From contig NZ_JBHUOZ010000003.1 in NCBI RefSeq assembly GCF_042686025.1, forward strand, positions 2,294,001-2,358,000: a stretch of DNA of 64,000 nucleotides. The letters are read 5' to 3'. Within the stretch, counting starts at the first letter, position 1. The number at the start of each line of letters is the position of its first letter. Under the pieces are notes generated by a model. The model saw only the letters and a list, made by a program, of their open reading frames with translations, had not been told where the DNA came from and searched no databases. The position numbers and the translations under genes are program-made. The DNA comes from Terrimonas rubra. Lineage in GTDB: Bacteria > Bacteroidota > Bacteroidia > Chitinophagales > Chitinophagaceae. Shown piece after piece: positions 15,456 through 24,603 of this stretch.

Positions 15456-18400
15456 CTATTTTTTGAGGTCTTTTAACAAGGCCTGCACGGCAGTTTGTAA
15501 CTGCTGGTCAACACCTTTGATCACTTTATCATAATCGTTCATGATCCTGATATCGGGATCGGTTTGCATATTCTCCAAAAACTTCCCTTCCGTGTTTTTT
15601 ACACCAACCGGTGGCGCACCCCAGCGAATACCGGTATCCATTAATCCTTCCCAGCCGGCAAAAGTGCAGGTACCTGGTACAGGCATACCTACCAGCTTAT
15701 TGATATTCTGCCGGGAGGCCATGTAGGCATAACAATGGCCATCGCTGTAATTGGCTTCGTTCACAATAGAGATGCTGGGTTTAGTCCAGCGGAAATTAGG
15801 TTCATATCCCCTGTTATGTTTATCGGTGCCGTAATCCATAAATTTCTTACCACTTAAGAACATGTCCAGGTCACCTACCAGGTCACCACCTCCGTTAAAA
15901 CGGGTATCTACCACTAATCCTTCCTTATCAAAGTATTTACCCATTACTTCTTCATAAGTAGTACGGTAAGCACCATCGTTCATACCGGGAATATGTACGT
16001 ACCCCAGTTTACCATTACTCAGCTTTTCCACATCCTCCTGGTTATTACGTACCCAGCGCCTGTATAATAAGTCGCTTTCTTCTTCAGGTGAAACAGGTTT
16101 AATAATAACATCCTCTTTTTTATTACCGTTCACAATGGTAATTAAAGTGTTTTTACCGGCTTTGCGGTTTAAATATTGTGGCAGGTCTTTACCTGCAGTG
16201 ATGGCCTCACCATCAATCGCTTCAATAATGTATCCCGGTTTGATCGTGATCGCGGCTTTATCCAAAGGGCCGCCTTTTATCAGTTCGGTAATTTTGATGC
16301 CGTTGCCCGTATACGCATAATCATAAAAAACACCCAAAGAAGCGGTCTCATCTCCATTGGCATTATAAGCGTTATACGTTGATCCGCTATGTGATACATT
16401 CAATTCGCCTAATAATTCACTTAACATTTCAGAGAACTCATAGTTATTACCTATATAGGGCAGGTACCGTTCATAATCCGGTTTATAACTATCCCAGTCT
16501 ACTCCATGGAAACTGGCCGTATAGAATGTTCTTTTGGTTTTGCGCCATACATGGTCAAATAAAAAGTTTCGTTCAGCACGGGTATCAACCACCATATCAC
16601 CATTAATACTTACCCTTTCCTGTTTACCGCTGCCGGGTTCAATTTTTATAATACTGCCGCCGCTGTTCAGGAAAATATTTTTCTGCTCTTTATCCCACAT
16701 CATACTGCCACCATTACCGGCCAGCGGGATCATCATTTTTGTTTCTTTTGTACGTAAGTTCGTACTCCATAAATTAAATCCTTTTTCAAACCTTGCCAGG
16801 TAATACAAGGTTTCACCGTCCTTACTCACCAGTGCATCACCCAGGGCCGAAGAGTGAATGGTCAATCTTGCTTTACGTATAACAATATCATCCAGGTCAA
16901 TATTGATATTATCTTTTTTTACTTCTTTCTTTTTCGTGCTGTCACCTTTGGGTTTGGCATCTTCCTTTTCTTTCAGCAATGCAGCATCTGCCTTGTTTAA
17001 ATTAAACTTCTCCCAGGCTTCTTTATTAAAGAACATGGCGTACACGTCGCTCTGTGAGCCGCCACTCATGGCAGCGCCTCTTAAACCATCACGGTTACTG
17101 AACCAGATCATGCCATCGCCATTCAATATCCATTTGGCCCGGCTGTCATTATACCCGCTTTGGGTAAGGTTCACTGCCTTTGATTTACCATCGGCAGCAA
17201 TAAGACCAATTTCACCGGCGGCGTTACCGGGAACATCATAGTTAAACAGGATCCATTTACTGTCAGGGCTCCATTGGAAATATTTATTGCCTTCCCCTGA
17301 TGCAAACAATTGTTCCGCGCCTAATAAACTGCGGGTTTGTTTGCTGGAAATATTATAGATTTTTAAAATATTACGGTTCTCAATATAAGCGATCTCTTTC
17401 CCATCGGGAGAGTACAGGGGCTGGGTGTTCTCATGCTGGTTATCAATAATGGCCGTTTCTTTCAGTAAAGTGGAAGCATAAAAATATGGTTCTTCATCCC
17501 GTACTTTACGGGTTTCAAAAATGCGCCACCTGCCATCACGTTCCGAAGCATAGATAATAGCTTTATTATCCGGCGAAAAACCAACGGATGTTTCTATAGC
17601 GGCCGAGTTGGTGATCTGTTTGGTCACCCCACCCTCCACACTATTCACAAACACTTCCCCGCGGTAAACAAAAGCCAGCTCTTTCCCGTTACCTGCCACA
17701 CTCATACCGCTGCCGCTGGTCACACGCACCAGCTCCTCATTGTTTTTACGGCCATCAGTTGTAATTGTAATACTCACTTTTTTCGAAGTCCCGTTTTGCC
17801 AGGTATATAGCTCACCGTTCCAGCTGTAACATAACAGCCCGGCATTACTGCTGCTTAAAAAGCGTACCGGGTGTTTCTTATAACTTGTAAGCTGCTCCAT
17901 TTTCCCGCCATCCATACTTTGTTTATGGATATTGAATGTGCCGCTCTGCTCGCTCAAATAATAAAATGTTTTATCATCTCCTGCAAACACGGGGTTACGG
18001 TCTTCACCGTTAAAGCTGGTGATACGGGTATGTTTACCGCTTTTAATATCATAACTCCATATATCACGGGTAATGGCCGATGTATGGTGTTTACGCCATG
18101 GATTCTCACCACCCTTTTTATCGTGGTATAAAATAAAACTACCGTTGCTGCTGAATTTAATATTTTCAGCCGGTGTTGGCAGGAACATGGTTACACGGCC
18201 ACCATTCACGGATACACTGTATAATTCGGGTTGCGATCCGGTGGGATAAGTCCGGTTACCGGCAATGTCCAGCCTGGTGCCGCCAAAAATAATATGCTTG
18301 TTATCCTGTGTAAATTCATAGGGATACTCCTGGGCCGAATGATAGGTCACTCTTTTGGCTTCGCCACCCGTGGCCGGAATCACAAACACATCAAAATTGC

Positions 18401-18659
18401 CGTAGCGGTCGCTGGCAAAAGCGATACTCTTACTGTCGTGACTCCATACGGGCATAAAATCATGCGCTTCATGCAGGGTCAGCGGTATGGCGTTCCCCCC
18501 GCTGCTGCTAACCGTATACAGGTCGCCTTTATAAGTAAATACAATGGTTTTTCCATCGGGAGAGATGGCAGGATAACGTAACCAGGCCGGGTTGGACTGC
18601 GCCATAACGTTAATGGTGGCAATTATTGCCGCAAAAAACAATAATACTCTCGATTTCAT
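15456..18659 (-). CDS. Secreted tricorn-like S41 peptidase (beta-propeller, PDZ, S41)
   Basis: A 1067-residue protein with a signal peptide (1-20). Residues ~25-560 are WD40-like PD40 propeller repeats (SPDGKxIVF, WSHDSKSIAFASDRYG and similar). A PDZ-like domain lies around 770-850 (GPLDKAAITIKPGYIIEAIDG). The C-terminus is an S41 tail-specific protease core with GKLGYVHIPGMN, DTRFNGGGD and VNEANYSDGHCYAYM, where the serine of NYSDG is the likely nucleophile. The layout matches the tricorn-protease family, which degrades peptides; here it is probably periplasmic. The residues ~555-590 are Lys/Glu-rich and look like a linker. Confidence 0.9.
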   Translation of the reverse strand: MKSRVLLFFAAIIATINVMAQSNPAWLRYPAISPDGKTIVFTYKGDLYTVSSSGGNAIPLTLHEAHDFMPVWSHDSKSIAFASDRYGNFDVFVIPATGGEAKRVTYHSAQEYPYEFTQDNKHIIFGGTRLDIAGNRTYPTGSQPELYSVSVNGGRVTMFLPTPAENIKFSSNGSFILYHDKKGGENPWRKHHTSAITRDIWSYDIKSGKHTRITSFNGEDRNPVFAGDDKTFYYLSEQSGTFNIHKQSMDGGKMEQLTSYKKHPVRFLSSSNAGLLCYSWNGELYTWQNGTSKKVSITITTDGRKNNEELVRVTSGSGMSVAGNGKELAFVYRGEVFVNSVEGGVTKQITNSAAIETSVGFSPDNKAIIYASERDGRWRIFETRKVRDEEPYFYASTLLKETAIIDNQHENTQPLYSPDGKEIAYIENRNILKIYNISSKQTRSLLGAEQLFASGEGNKYFQWSPDSKWILFNYDVPGNAAGEIGLIAADGKSKAVNLTQSGYNDSRAKWILNGDGMIWFSNRDGLRGAAMSGGSQSDVYAMFFNKEAWEKFNLNKADAALLKEKEDAKPKGDSTKKKEVKKDNINIDLDDIVIRKARLTIHSSALGDALVSKDGETLYYLARFEKGFNLWSTNLRTKETKMMIPLAGNGGSMMWDKEQKNIFLNSGGSIIKIEPGSGKQERVSINGDMVVDTRAERNFLFDHVWRKTKRTFYTASFHGVDWDSYKPDYERYLPYIGNNYEFSEMLSELLGELNVSHSGSTYNAYNANGDETASLGVFYDYAYTGNGIKITELIKGGPLDKAAITIKPGYIIEAIDGEAITAGKDLPQYLNRKAGKNTLITIVNGNKKEDVIIKPVSPEEESDLLYRRWVRNNQEDVEKLSNGKLGYVHIPGMNDGAYRTTYEEVMGKYFDKEGLVVDTRFNGGGDLVGDLDMFLSGKKFMDYGTDKHNRGYEPNFRWTKPSISIVNEANYSDGHCYAYMASRQNINKLVGMPVPGTCTFAGWEGLMDTGIRWGAPPVGVKNTEGKFLENMQTDPDIRIMNDYDKVIKGVDQQLQTAVQALLKDLKK

Positions 18660-18821
18660 ATGAAGGACGCTTGAATTGTAAATAAAGCTGACAAGATAAG
18701 TTTTTTACACCTATGTTGTTTACCATTTATAGAAATCTCAGATTCAATATCTAATATCTTAGATCTGAGATATTTGATCGGACATATTGGACTCATATTT
18801 TTTAAAAAGGCGAACAACCAT

Positions 18822-18829
18822 TAACTTTG
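18822..18829 (+). promoter_or_regulatory. -7 box of the dihydroorotase-like gene
   Basis: TAACTTTG matches TAnnTTTG and ends only seven bases before the ATG at 18837, implying a very short or absent 5' leader. Confidence 0.6.
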
Positions 18830-18836
18830 CGCCTTA

Positions 18837-20105
18837 ATGAAAATACTCATTAAAAAGGCGACAATTGTTGACCCCTCCTCGCCCCTCAACGGCCGGATTA
18901 CCGATTTATTTATTGAGAACAACAGTATTACTGCCATTGGCGACGATCTTGCCCTGGAAGCCGACCAGGTAATTGAACAGGATGGCCTGCATGTATCGGC
19001 CGGCTGGATGGATATTTTTGCCGGCTTTGGTGACCCCGGTTACGAGTTTAAGGAAACCCTGGAGACAGGCGCAGCAGCCGCTGCAGCCGGTGGTTATACC
19101 GATGTAATGGTGATACCCAATACCAACCCGGCCCTGCATAATAAGGCCAATATTGAATACATTGTACAAAAAAGTAAACAACTGCCGGTGAACGTGCATC
19201 CCATTGGCGCTGTTACCCGCCAGGCCGAAGGCAAGGAACTGGCCGAAATGTACGATATGCATGCCAGCGGTGCCATTGCTTTTGGCGACGGCACCAGGTC
19301 CATACAATCATCCGGCCTATTGTTAAAGGCCTTACAATATGTAAAAGCATTTGATGGCACGGTGATCCAGGTTCCGGATGATAAAAATATCCAGCCGCAT
19401 GGCCTGGTACACGAAGGCATTATTTCTACCCAACTTGGCCTGCCCGGCAAACCTGCCATTGCAGAGGAGCTGATGGTAGCCCGTGATATTGAACTGGCCA
19501 AATACACCGACTCCAAATTACATTTTACCGGTGTGGCATCGGCCCGGTCGCTGGCGCTGATAGCTGCCGCCAAAAAAGAAGGACTGGCCGTTACCTGCTC
19601 GGTAACCCCCTACCATGCTTATTTTAACGACAACGATATTGTTAGTTACGATACTAATTTAAAAGTGAACCCGCCCATACGTACCAGGGAAGACCAGCAG
19701 GCCATACAGGACGCTATTGCCAACGGATTGGTGGATTGTATAGCCACCCATCACCTGCCACACGAGTACGACAGTAAGGTACTGGAGTTTGAATATGCCA
19801 AATACGGTATGATAGGACTGGAAACCGCTTATGCCGTATTGAATACCGTATTACCTGGGGTAACGCAGGAAACATGGGTAAATTTGTTAAGCAAACAACC
19901 CCGCCGTTTATTTAACCGGGCTGGTTCGGATATACATATAACGGAAGGAGCAACAGCTTCCCTCACCCTGTTCAACCCTGCAACCAAATGGACGGTAACG
20001 GAGAAGGACATCCGCTCTAAATCTAAAAACTCGCCCTTTATCGGTAAAGAACTGACCGGCAAAGTAGTGGGCATTGTTAATAAAGGACAGGTAGTGCTGA
20101 ATTAA
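18837..20105 (+). CDS. Dihydroorotase-like protein lacking metal ligands
   Basis: A 422-residue amidohydrolase-fold protein clearly in the type I dihydroorotase (PyrC) family: N-terminal beta-sandwich, GGYTDVMVIPNTNPA, and C-terminal GKELTGKVVGIVNKGQVV. The metal-binding DxHxH is replaced by DIFAGFGDPG, and the usual TDHAPH reads THHLPH. Catalysis as a dihydroorotase is therefore unlikely. Such pseudo-dihydroorotases are known as structural partners of aspartate carbamoyltransferase; that role here is inferred. It is followed 70 bases later by a DUF4199 gene and then a glycosyltransferase. Confidence 0.85.
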   Translation: MKILIKKATIVDPSSPLNGRITDLFIENNSITAIGDDLALEADQVIEQDGLHVSAGWMDIFAGFGDPGYEFKETLETGAAAAAAGGYTDVMVIPNTNPALHNKANIEYIVQKSKQLPVNVHPIGAVTRQAEGKELAEMYDMHASGAIAFGDGTRSIQSSGLLLKALQYVKAFDGTVIQVPDDKNIQPHGLVHEGIISTQLGLPGKPAIAEELMVARDIELAKYTDSKLHFTGVASARSLALIAAAKKEGLAVTCSVTPYHAYFNDNDIVSYDTNLKVNPPIRTREDQQAIQDAIANGLVDCIATHHLPHEYDSKVLEFEYAKYGMIGLETAYAVLNTVLPGVTQETWVNLLSKQPRRLFNRAGSDIHITEGATASLTLFNPATKWTVTEKDIRSKSKNSPFIGKELTGKVVGIVNKGQVVLN

Positions 20106-20175
20106 TGAGCTGATCAGCCAATATGCTGATGTGCTAATGAACCAGTTGATATTTGAATAAAGCTGAACTAAACAA

Positions 20176-20670
20176 ATGAATATAAAAATTACGCCCTTAA
20201 TAAAAGGTGGTATTACTGGTGTGCTGATGATCATTGCTACATTGATCATTTACCAACAAAAAGTACCGGCCAATTCTCCCCTGCCTTACATTATTTATTT
20301 TTTGTACGCAGCAGGTATCGCCTGGACCCTGATGACATTTGCCGCATCGGAACAATACACCGGCAGGTTTGGTGATACTTTTTCGCAGGGATTCCGCTGT
20401 TTTATTATTGTTACCCTGGTAATGGTTATTTTCACAGGAGTATTTAACCAGTTACACCCTGAATTTGCGGAGCAAAGCGCCGCTGCCTATAAGGAAGCGC
20501 TGATCAAGGAAAAGAATAAAACGCCTGCCGAAATTGACACCATGGTAGCCAGTGCTAAAAAAGGGTATTTAACGGCGGTGGTTTCATCCTCAATTTTCGG
20601 ATATTTGATAACCGGCGCCATATTTACCACCATTGGTACCGGCTTATTAACTTTACTGAAGAAGAAATAA
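20176..20670 (+). CDS. DUF4199 family membrane protein
   Basis: A 164-residue membrane protein with about four hydrophobic helices and a charged loop (~100-128, AAAYKEALIKEKNKTP). The arrangement, the early GGITGVLMIIATLI and the FxxGFRxF segment fit the DUF4199 family, common in Bacteroidota and without known function. It is three bases upstream of the GT2 gene, so the two are co-transcribed and probably act together in the envelope. Confidence 0.85.
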   Translation: MNIKITPLIKGGITGVLMIIATLIIYQQKVPANSPLPYIIYFLYAAGIAWTLMTFAASEQYTGRFGDTFSQGFRCFIIVTLVMVIFTGVFNQLHPEFAEQSAAAYKEALIKEKNKTPAEIDTMVASAKKGYLTAVVSSSIFGYLITGAIFTTIGTGLLTLLKKK

Positions 20671-20673
20671 TTT

Positions 20674-21615
20674 ATGGATATATCGCTTGTAATACCATTG
20701 TTGAACGAAGATGAATCCTTACCGGAACTAACCTCCTGGATAGAGAAGGTAATGGCCGAACACAGCTACAGCTATGAAGTAATATTTGTAGACGATGGTA
20801 GTACCGATAATTCCTGGAAAGTCATCCAGCAGTTAAGGGCTAAAAACCCCCATATCAAGGGCATTAAATTTCAACGGAATTATGGCAAGTCCGCCGGCCT
20901 GAATGTAGGCTTTGCTGCTGCCCAGGGCGATGTGGTGATCACCATGGATGCCGACCTGCAGGATAGTCCCGATGAAATACCGGAACTGCGCCGTTTAATT
21001 GTAGAGGACGGCTACCACCTGGTAAGCGGCTGGAAGAGGAAACGGTATGATAATAGACTGACCAAGAACCTGCCCAGTAAATTATTCAATGCGGCCGCCC
21101 GCAGAATGAGCAAGATCAACCTGCATGATTTTAACTGCGGGCTTAAATCATACGATAAAAAAGTAGTAAAAAGTATTGAAGTATATGGTGAGATGCACCG
21201 TTATATACCCGTTTTATCCAAATGGGCCGGCTTTAATAAGATAGGTGAAAAAGTGGTGGAACACCGTGCCCGTAAATACGGTGTGAGCAAGTTTGGCTGG
21301 GAACGTTTTGTTAACGGCTTCCTGGACCTGCTGAGTATATTCTTCATGGGCAAGTTTGGCAAAAGACCTATGCATTTCTTTGGCCTATGGGGCACCATCT
21401 TTTTTTTAATAGGCTTTGCTTTTTCACTATACCTGATCATCAGTAAACTGATCAATTTTGAATACGGCATCACCAACCGGCCCGGCTTTTTTATAGCCCT
21501 TACAGCCATTATTATCGGTGTACAGCTATTCCTGGCGGGTTTTTTAGGCGAACTGATATCCCGTAATTCCACCGGCCGTAACAATTACCTGATCGAAGAA
21601 AAAGAAGGATTATAA
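20674..21615 (+). CDS. Family 2 glycosyltransferase (polyprenyl-phosphate type)
   Basis: A 313-residue membrane-bound GT-A enzyme like DPM1/GtrB/ArnC. It starts with SLVIPLLNEDESLPEL, then FVDDGSTDNSW and the metal/nucleotide-binding MDADLQD. The acceptor region DFNCGLKSY and the HRARKYGVSKFGW segment are typical. Two C-terminal transmembrane helices (~225-300) are present. It should move a sugar from a nucleotide sugar to undecaprenyl phosphate at the inner membrane, for glycan or lipid modification. It forms an operon with the DUF4199 gene and ends at a terminator. Confidence 0.9.
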   Translation: MDISLVIPLLNEDESLPELTSWIEKVMAEHSYSYEVIFVDDGSTDNSWKVIQQLRAKNPHIKGIKFQRNYGKSAGLNVGFAAAQGDVVITMDADLQDSPDEIPELRRLIVEDGYHLVSGWKRKRYDNRLTKNLPSKLFNAAARRMSKINLHDFNCGLKSYDKKVVKSIEVYGEMHRYIPVLSKWAGFNKIGEKVVEHRARKYGVSKFGWERFVNGFLDLLSIFFMGKFGKRPMHFFGLWGTIFFLIGFAFSLYLIISKLINFEYGITNRPGFFIALTAIIIGVQLFLAGFLGELISRNSTGRNNYLIEEKEGL

Positions 21616-21636
21616 ATTACAACTTCTCTATAAAAG

Positions 21637-21665
21637 AAAAGAGTGCTCACAGGGCACTCTTTTTC
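21637..21665 (+). terminator. Terminator after the GT2 gene
   Basis: The stem AGAGTGC/GCACTCT, with flanking A and T runs, lies about 22 bases after the stop codon. Confidence 0.85.
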
Positions 21666-21721
21666 ATTTTCAAGGAAAGATAATGGTTAAGGTTGTGTTT
21701 ACACAGGCAAGCCAAATATGA

Positions 21722-22072
21722 TCAGGCCCCGGGTAAAATATTTTCCCCTTCGCCTACCGGTTCTGTGTAATCGGTACTTAACACGGCATTCGCTATGTTG
21801 ATGCCATCACTGACATATGCCCATAGCCAGACAGGGCCTTCATTCCGCAACATATCAATGAGCAGGGGCATATCACTGCGACGGAAATAAAGCACAGGGC
21901 AGCCGTTCTCAAACCGGTGTGGTGTTAGAGTGTGCTTATTGTCTGGTTCAAAATATAAACGTCCGACCAGGTTACCATTACCGGCTTCTCCATATAAGAA
22001 GATGGTGGAATAACCCGGGAAAACAGGGTTGATGCCATAATAATAACCTGTTACTTTTTTATTGTAATGCAT
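21722..22072 (-). CDS. Small conserved-looking hypothetical protein
   Basis: A soluble 116-residue protein with no signal peptide. It has a mixed alpha/beta look with several aromatic strands (GYYYGINPVFPGYSTIFLYG) and a segment PVLYFRRSDMPLLIDMLRNEGPVWLWAY. I do not recognise the family. Base usage is like that of its neighbours. It is a single gene between the GT2 terminator and the promoter of the DUF2130 gene. Confidence 0.6.
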   Translation of the reverse strand: MHYNKKVTGYYYGINPVFPGYSTIFLYGEAGNGNLVGRLYFEPDNKHTLTPHRFENGCPVLYFRRSDMPLLIDMLRNEGPVWLWAYVSDGINIANAVLSTDYTEPVGEGENILPGA

Positions 22073-22256
22073 AATCCTGTTTTGTTATCAGTATTGTTAA
22101 TGCCTGTATGGTTACAGGATCAAATGTATTATCCATTTCATTGAACCACAATGAGTAATCGATGAACGACCATTACAATCGATGAACTGCCGGCCCGGGT
22201 ATTTTATAAGCCTGGCGGGTAAAACAGCAGGCTTCGGATAGTCAGTTCTCTTTTCA

Positions 22257-22264
22257 TATATTTG
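22257..22264 (+). promoter_or_regulatory. -7 box of the DUF2130 gene
   Basis: TATATTTG matches TAnnTTTG, 17 bases before the ATG at 22282. Confidence 0.6.
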
Positions 22265-22281
22265 AACCAAAGTATCGTATT

Positions 22282-23502
22282 ATGCCGGCTGATATAAAAT
22301 GTCCCAACTGTGGTCACGAGTTTGAACCGAATGAAGCTATCCGGGACCAGGTAGAGAAAGAATTACGTTCCAAGGTAAGTGAATGGCAGAAAAAGAAAAC
22401 CGAGGAGTTTGAAAAACAACTGAGCAAAAAAGAAGCGGAACATGCCCAGCAATTACAAAGCGAAAAGAACAAACTGCAGCAGCAGTTAGAGGAATCGCTG
22501 CGCAGATCCATCACGGCCGATTTTCAAAACCAGATCCAGTTATTACAGCAGAACAATAAAGAGAACGAAGAAAAAATAAAACAGGCCCGCCAGAAAGAGC
22601 TGGAGTTTTTACAAAAGGAACAGGCTTTAAAAAATAAAGAAGCCGAGATAGAGATCACCGTTCAGAAAACCCTCCAGGAACAAAGGGAAAAATTATCCGA
22701 AGAGATCAGGAAAATTGAAGAACAGAAAGTAGCGGCCAAAGAAACAGAATTCCAGTTAAGACAAAGAGAGCTGGAAAAACAACTGGAAGACCAGAAGAAA
22801 TTGGTGGAAGAGATGAAACGCAAGGCCGATCAGGGATCTATGCAGTTACAGGGCGAGGTACAGGAGCTGGCGCTGGAAGAGTTGTTACGTAACAGTTTCC
22901 CTTTTGATGTGATCAGTGAAGTAGGCAAAGGCGTTCGCGGAGCCGATTGCATACAAACCGTACGCAACCAGTTTGGCCAGGAATGCGGCAAGATTATTTT
23001 TGAAAGTAAACGGACCAAAGATTTTGCCAACGACTGGATAGAAAAATTAAAGGCCGATATGCGCAGCCAGGGCGCTGATATAGCAGTGATCGTTACCCAG
23101 GCCTTACCCAAGGACCTGGAACGTTTTGGTGAAAAGGACGGGGTATGGATATGCAGTTTTGCCGAGGTAAAAGCCATTACCCATATGTTGCGTGACAGTA
23201 TTATTAAAATATTCAATGCAGTAAAAAAACAGGAGAACAGCGGCGATAAAATGCACCTGTTGTATGACTACCTCACCAGCCGTGAATTTGCCGAACAATG
23301 GAAGGCCGTAAGGGAGGGTTTTATGAGCATGAAACTATCCATACAAAAAGAAAGGGATGCCATGGAAAAACTGTGGAAGGCCCGCGAAAAACAACTGGAA
23401 AAAGTATTGCTGAATGCAGCCCATATCCGTGGCTCCATTGAAGGTATTTCGGGCAGCGATGTTGACCTGAACCTGCTGGAAGACAGTGATGATGATGATT
23501 GA
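22282..23502 (+). CDS. DUF2130 domain protein with zinc ribbon and coiled coil
   Basis: A 406-residue protein. Residues 7-14 (CPNCGHEF) form half of a zinc ribbon. Residues ~25-190 are a long Glu/Lys/Gln-rich coiled coil. Residues ~190-375 fit DUF2130: EVQELALEELLRNSFPFDVISEVGKGVRGADC, ESKRTKDFANDWIEKLKADMR and a restriction-endonuclease-like strand order. The tail is acidic (DSDDDD). The function is unknown; a DNA-related role is sometimes suggested from the nuclease-like fold. It is a single gene with its own promoter box and terminator. Confidence 0.88.
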   Translation: MPADIKCPNCGHEFEPNEAIRDQVEKELRSKVSEWQKKKTEEFEKQLSKKEAEHAQQLQSEKNKLQQQLEESLRRSITADFQNQIQLLQQNNKENEEKIKQARQKELEFLQKEQALKNKEAEIEITVQKTLQEQREKLSEEIRKIEEQKVAAKETEFQLRQRELEKQLEDQKKLVEEMKRKADQGSMQLQGEVQELALEELLRNSFPFDVISEVGKGVRGADCIQTVRNQFGQECGKIIFESKRTKDFANDWIEKLKADMRSQGADIAVIVTQALPKDLERFGEKDGVWICSFAEVKAITHMLRDSIIKIFNAVKKQENSGDKMHLLYDYLTSREFAEQWKAVREGFMSMKLSIQKERDAMEKLWKAREKQLEKVLLNAAHIRGSIEGISGSDVDLNLLEDSDDDD

Positions 23503-23519
23503 TCTGATGTATATAAAAT

Positions 23520-23543
23520 AAAAAGGCGCAGTGCGCCTTTTAT
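23520..23543. terminator. Bidirectional terminator between DUF2130 and AKR genes
   Basis: The stem AAAGGCGC/GCGCCTTT with an AGT loop, A run on the left and T run on the right, lies between two convergent genes. Confidence 0.85.
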
Positions 23544-24449
23544 TTAACTGTATTCAATGGTATGCCCTTTACTGGCATTGTATAATTTATACCAATCCTG
23601 GTGATCTAATTTGATGGTAAAGGAGTTGGCAATATTTTTAATTCTTTCCTCGTTCAGGGTACCGATCAAAGGTAAAGCCCCTAACTTCACCAGCCAGGCA
23701 ACAGCCAGCGACTCAATATTGGCATTGTACTTTTCGGCCAGCAGGTTCAACTGGTAATGCACCCTTGAAGCCAGTTCGTCCGTTCCGTTCTCTATCCTCC
23801 CGTTGGCTAATGGCGAAGTAACCAATGGCCTCATGAATTTTTGTTTGATATAATCCAGTTGGCCATTATCCAAAGCTTCTGTTTCCAGCAGGTTCAATTC
23901 AATATGGTTGGTTACGATAGGCACTCTTAATACAGAAGCCAGTAGCTGGTGCTGGAATACCGTAAAATTGGTGATGCCGATATTCCTGATCTTACCACTC
24001 GAGCGTAACTTCTCCAGCGTATAAGCCGTTTCTTCTACATTGGAAACAGGGTCAATTCTTTCCAGTAAAAAAATATCAATATAATCCGTGCGTAAATTTC
24101 TTAATGACTGTTCCACACTTTCAGTAATGTATTTGGCAGAGGAATCATAATGTGAAACTTCTACCCCCTTTTGTTTGGCATGCGGGCGGCGCAAACCAGC
24201 CTTGGTAAACAGGACAATATCTTCCCGCTTTATTTTTTTGGCAATGATGGCATCCCCGAATAGTTTTTCTATTTCATAATCGCCGTAACGATCGGCATGA
24301 TCAAAAGTATTGATGCCCAGCTCTAGGCAAAGGCTGATAATATTATCCAGTTTTTTGGTGTCCAATGCATCTTTCCCGCCCCACCGGTAAAAACCATACA
24401 CTGCCGGGGAAACCTTTGGCCCCGAATCACTTAAATAGATCTTTTCCAT
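23544..24449 (-). CDS. Aldo/keto reductase with Glu in the catalytic His position
   Basis: A 301-residue TIM-barrel oxidoreductase of the aldo/keto reductase superfamily, presumably NADPH-dependent. D50, Y55 (DHADRYGDYE) and K83 (LFTKAG) match three members of the catalytic tetrad. The fourth, normally His in LLHRxDP, is E130 (FLLERIDP). The same His-to-Glu change occurs in steroid 5-beta-reductase (AKR1D1), where it shifts activity to C=C reduction. The C-terminal cofactor region (LPLIGTLNEERI) is present. The substrate is unknown. Confidence 0.9.
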   Translation of the reverse strand: MEKIYLSDSGPKVSPAVYGFYRWGGKDALDTKKLDNIISLCLELGINTFDHADRYGDYEIEKLFGDAIIAKKIKREDIVLFTKAGLRRPHAKQKGVEVSHYDSSAKYITESVEQSLRNLRTDYIDIFLLERIDPVSNVEETAYTLEKLRSSGKIRNIGITNFTVFQHQLLASVLRVPIVTNHIELNLLETEALDNGQLDYIKQKFMRPLVTSPLANGRIENGTDELASRVHYQLNLLAEKYNANIESLAVAWLVKLGALPLIGTLNEERIKNIANSFTIKLDHQDWYKLYNASKGHTIEYS

Positions 24450-24560
24450 AAGTTAACCTTGTTTACTTTATCGTTTATGAATATGTTAATTATCAGTTGT
24501 TAAACCGGTGTATCCGCTGTTTTTTTACCCACAGCGCAAACAAATTTCCCGGCGGATGGT

Positions 24561-24587
24561 TATATTTGTCTACAAATTTAGTAGACT
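24561..24587 (+). promoter_or_regulatory. Promoter with sulfur-regulon-like palindrome (site 1)
   Basis: TATATTTG (24561-24568) fits the -7 consensus. Overlapping its end is the palindrome GTCTAC-N7-GTAGAC (24568-24586). The arms match palindromes at 28881, 29096, 35093 and 38359 around the sulfate assimilation genes. A protein bound here would cover the transcription start, so repression is the simplest reading. Confidence 0.65.
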
Positions 24588-24603
24588 TAAACAAATTTCA
24601 CAA

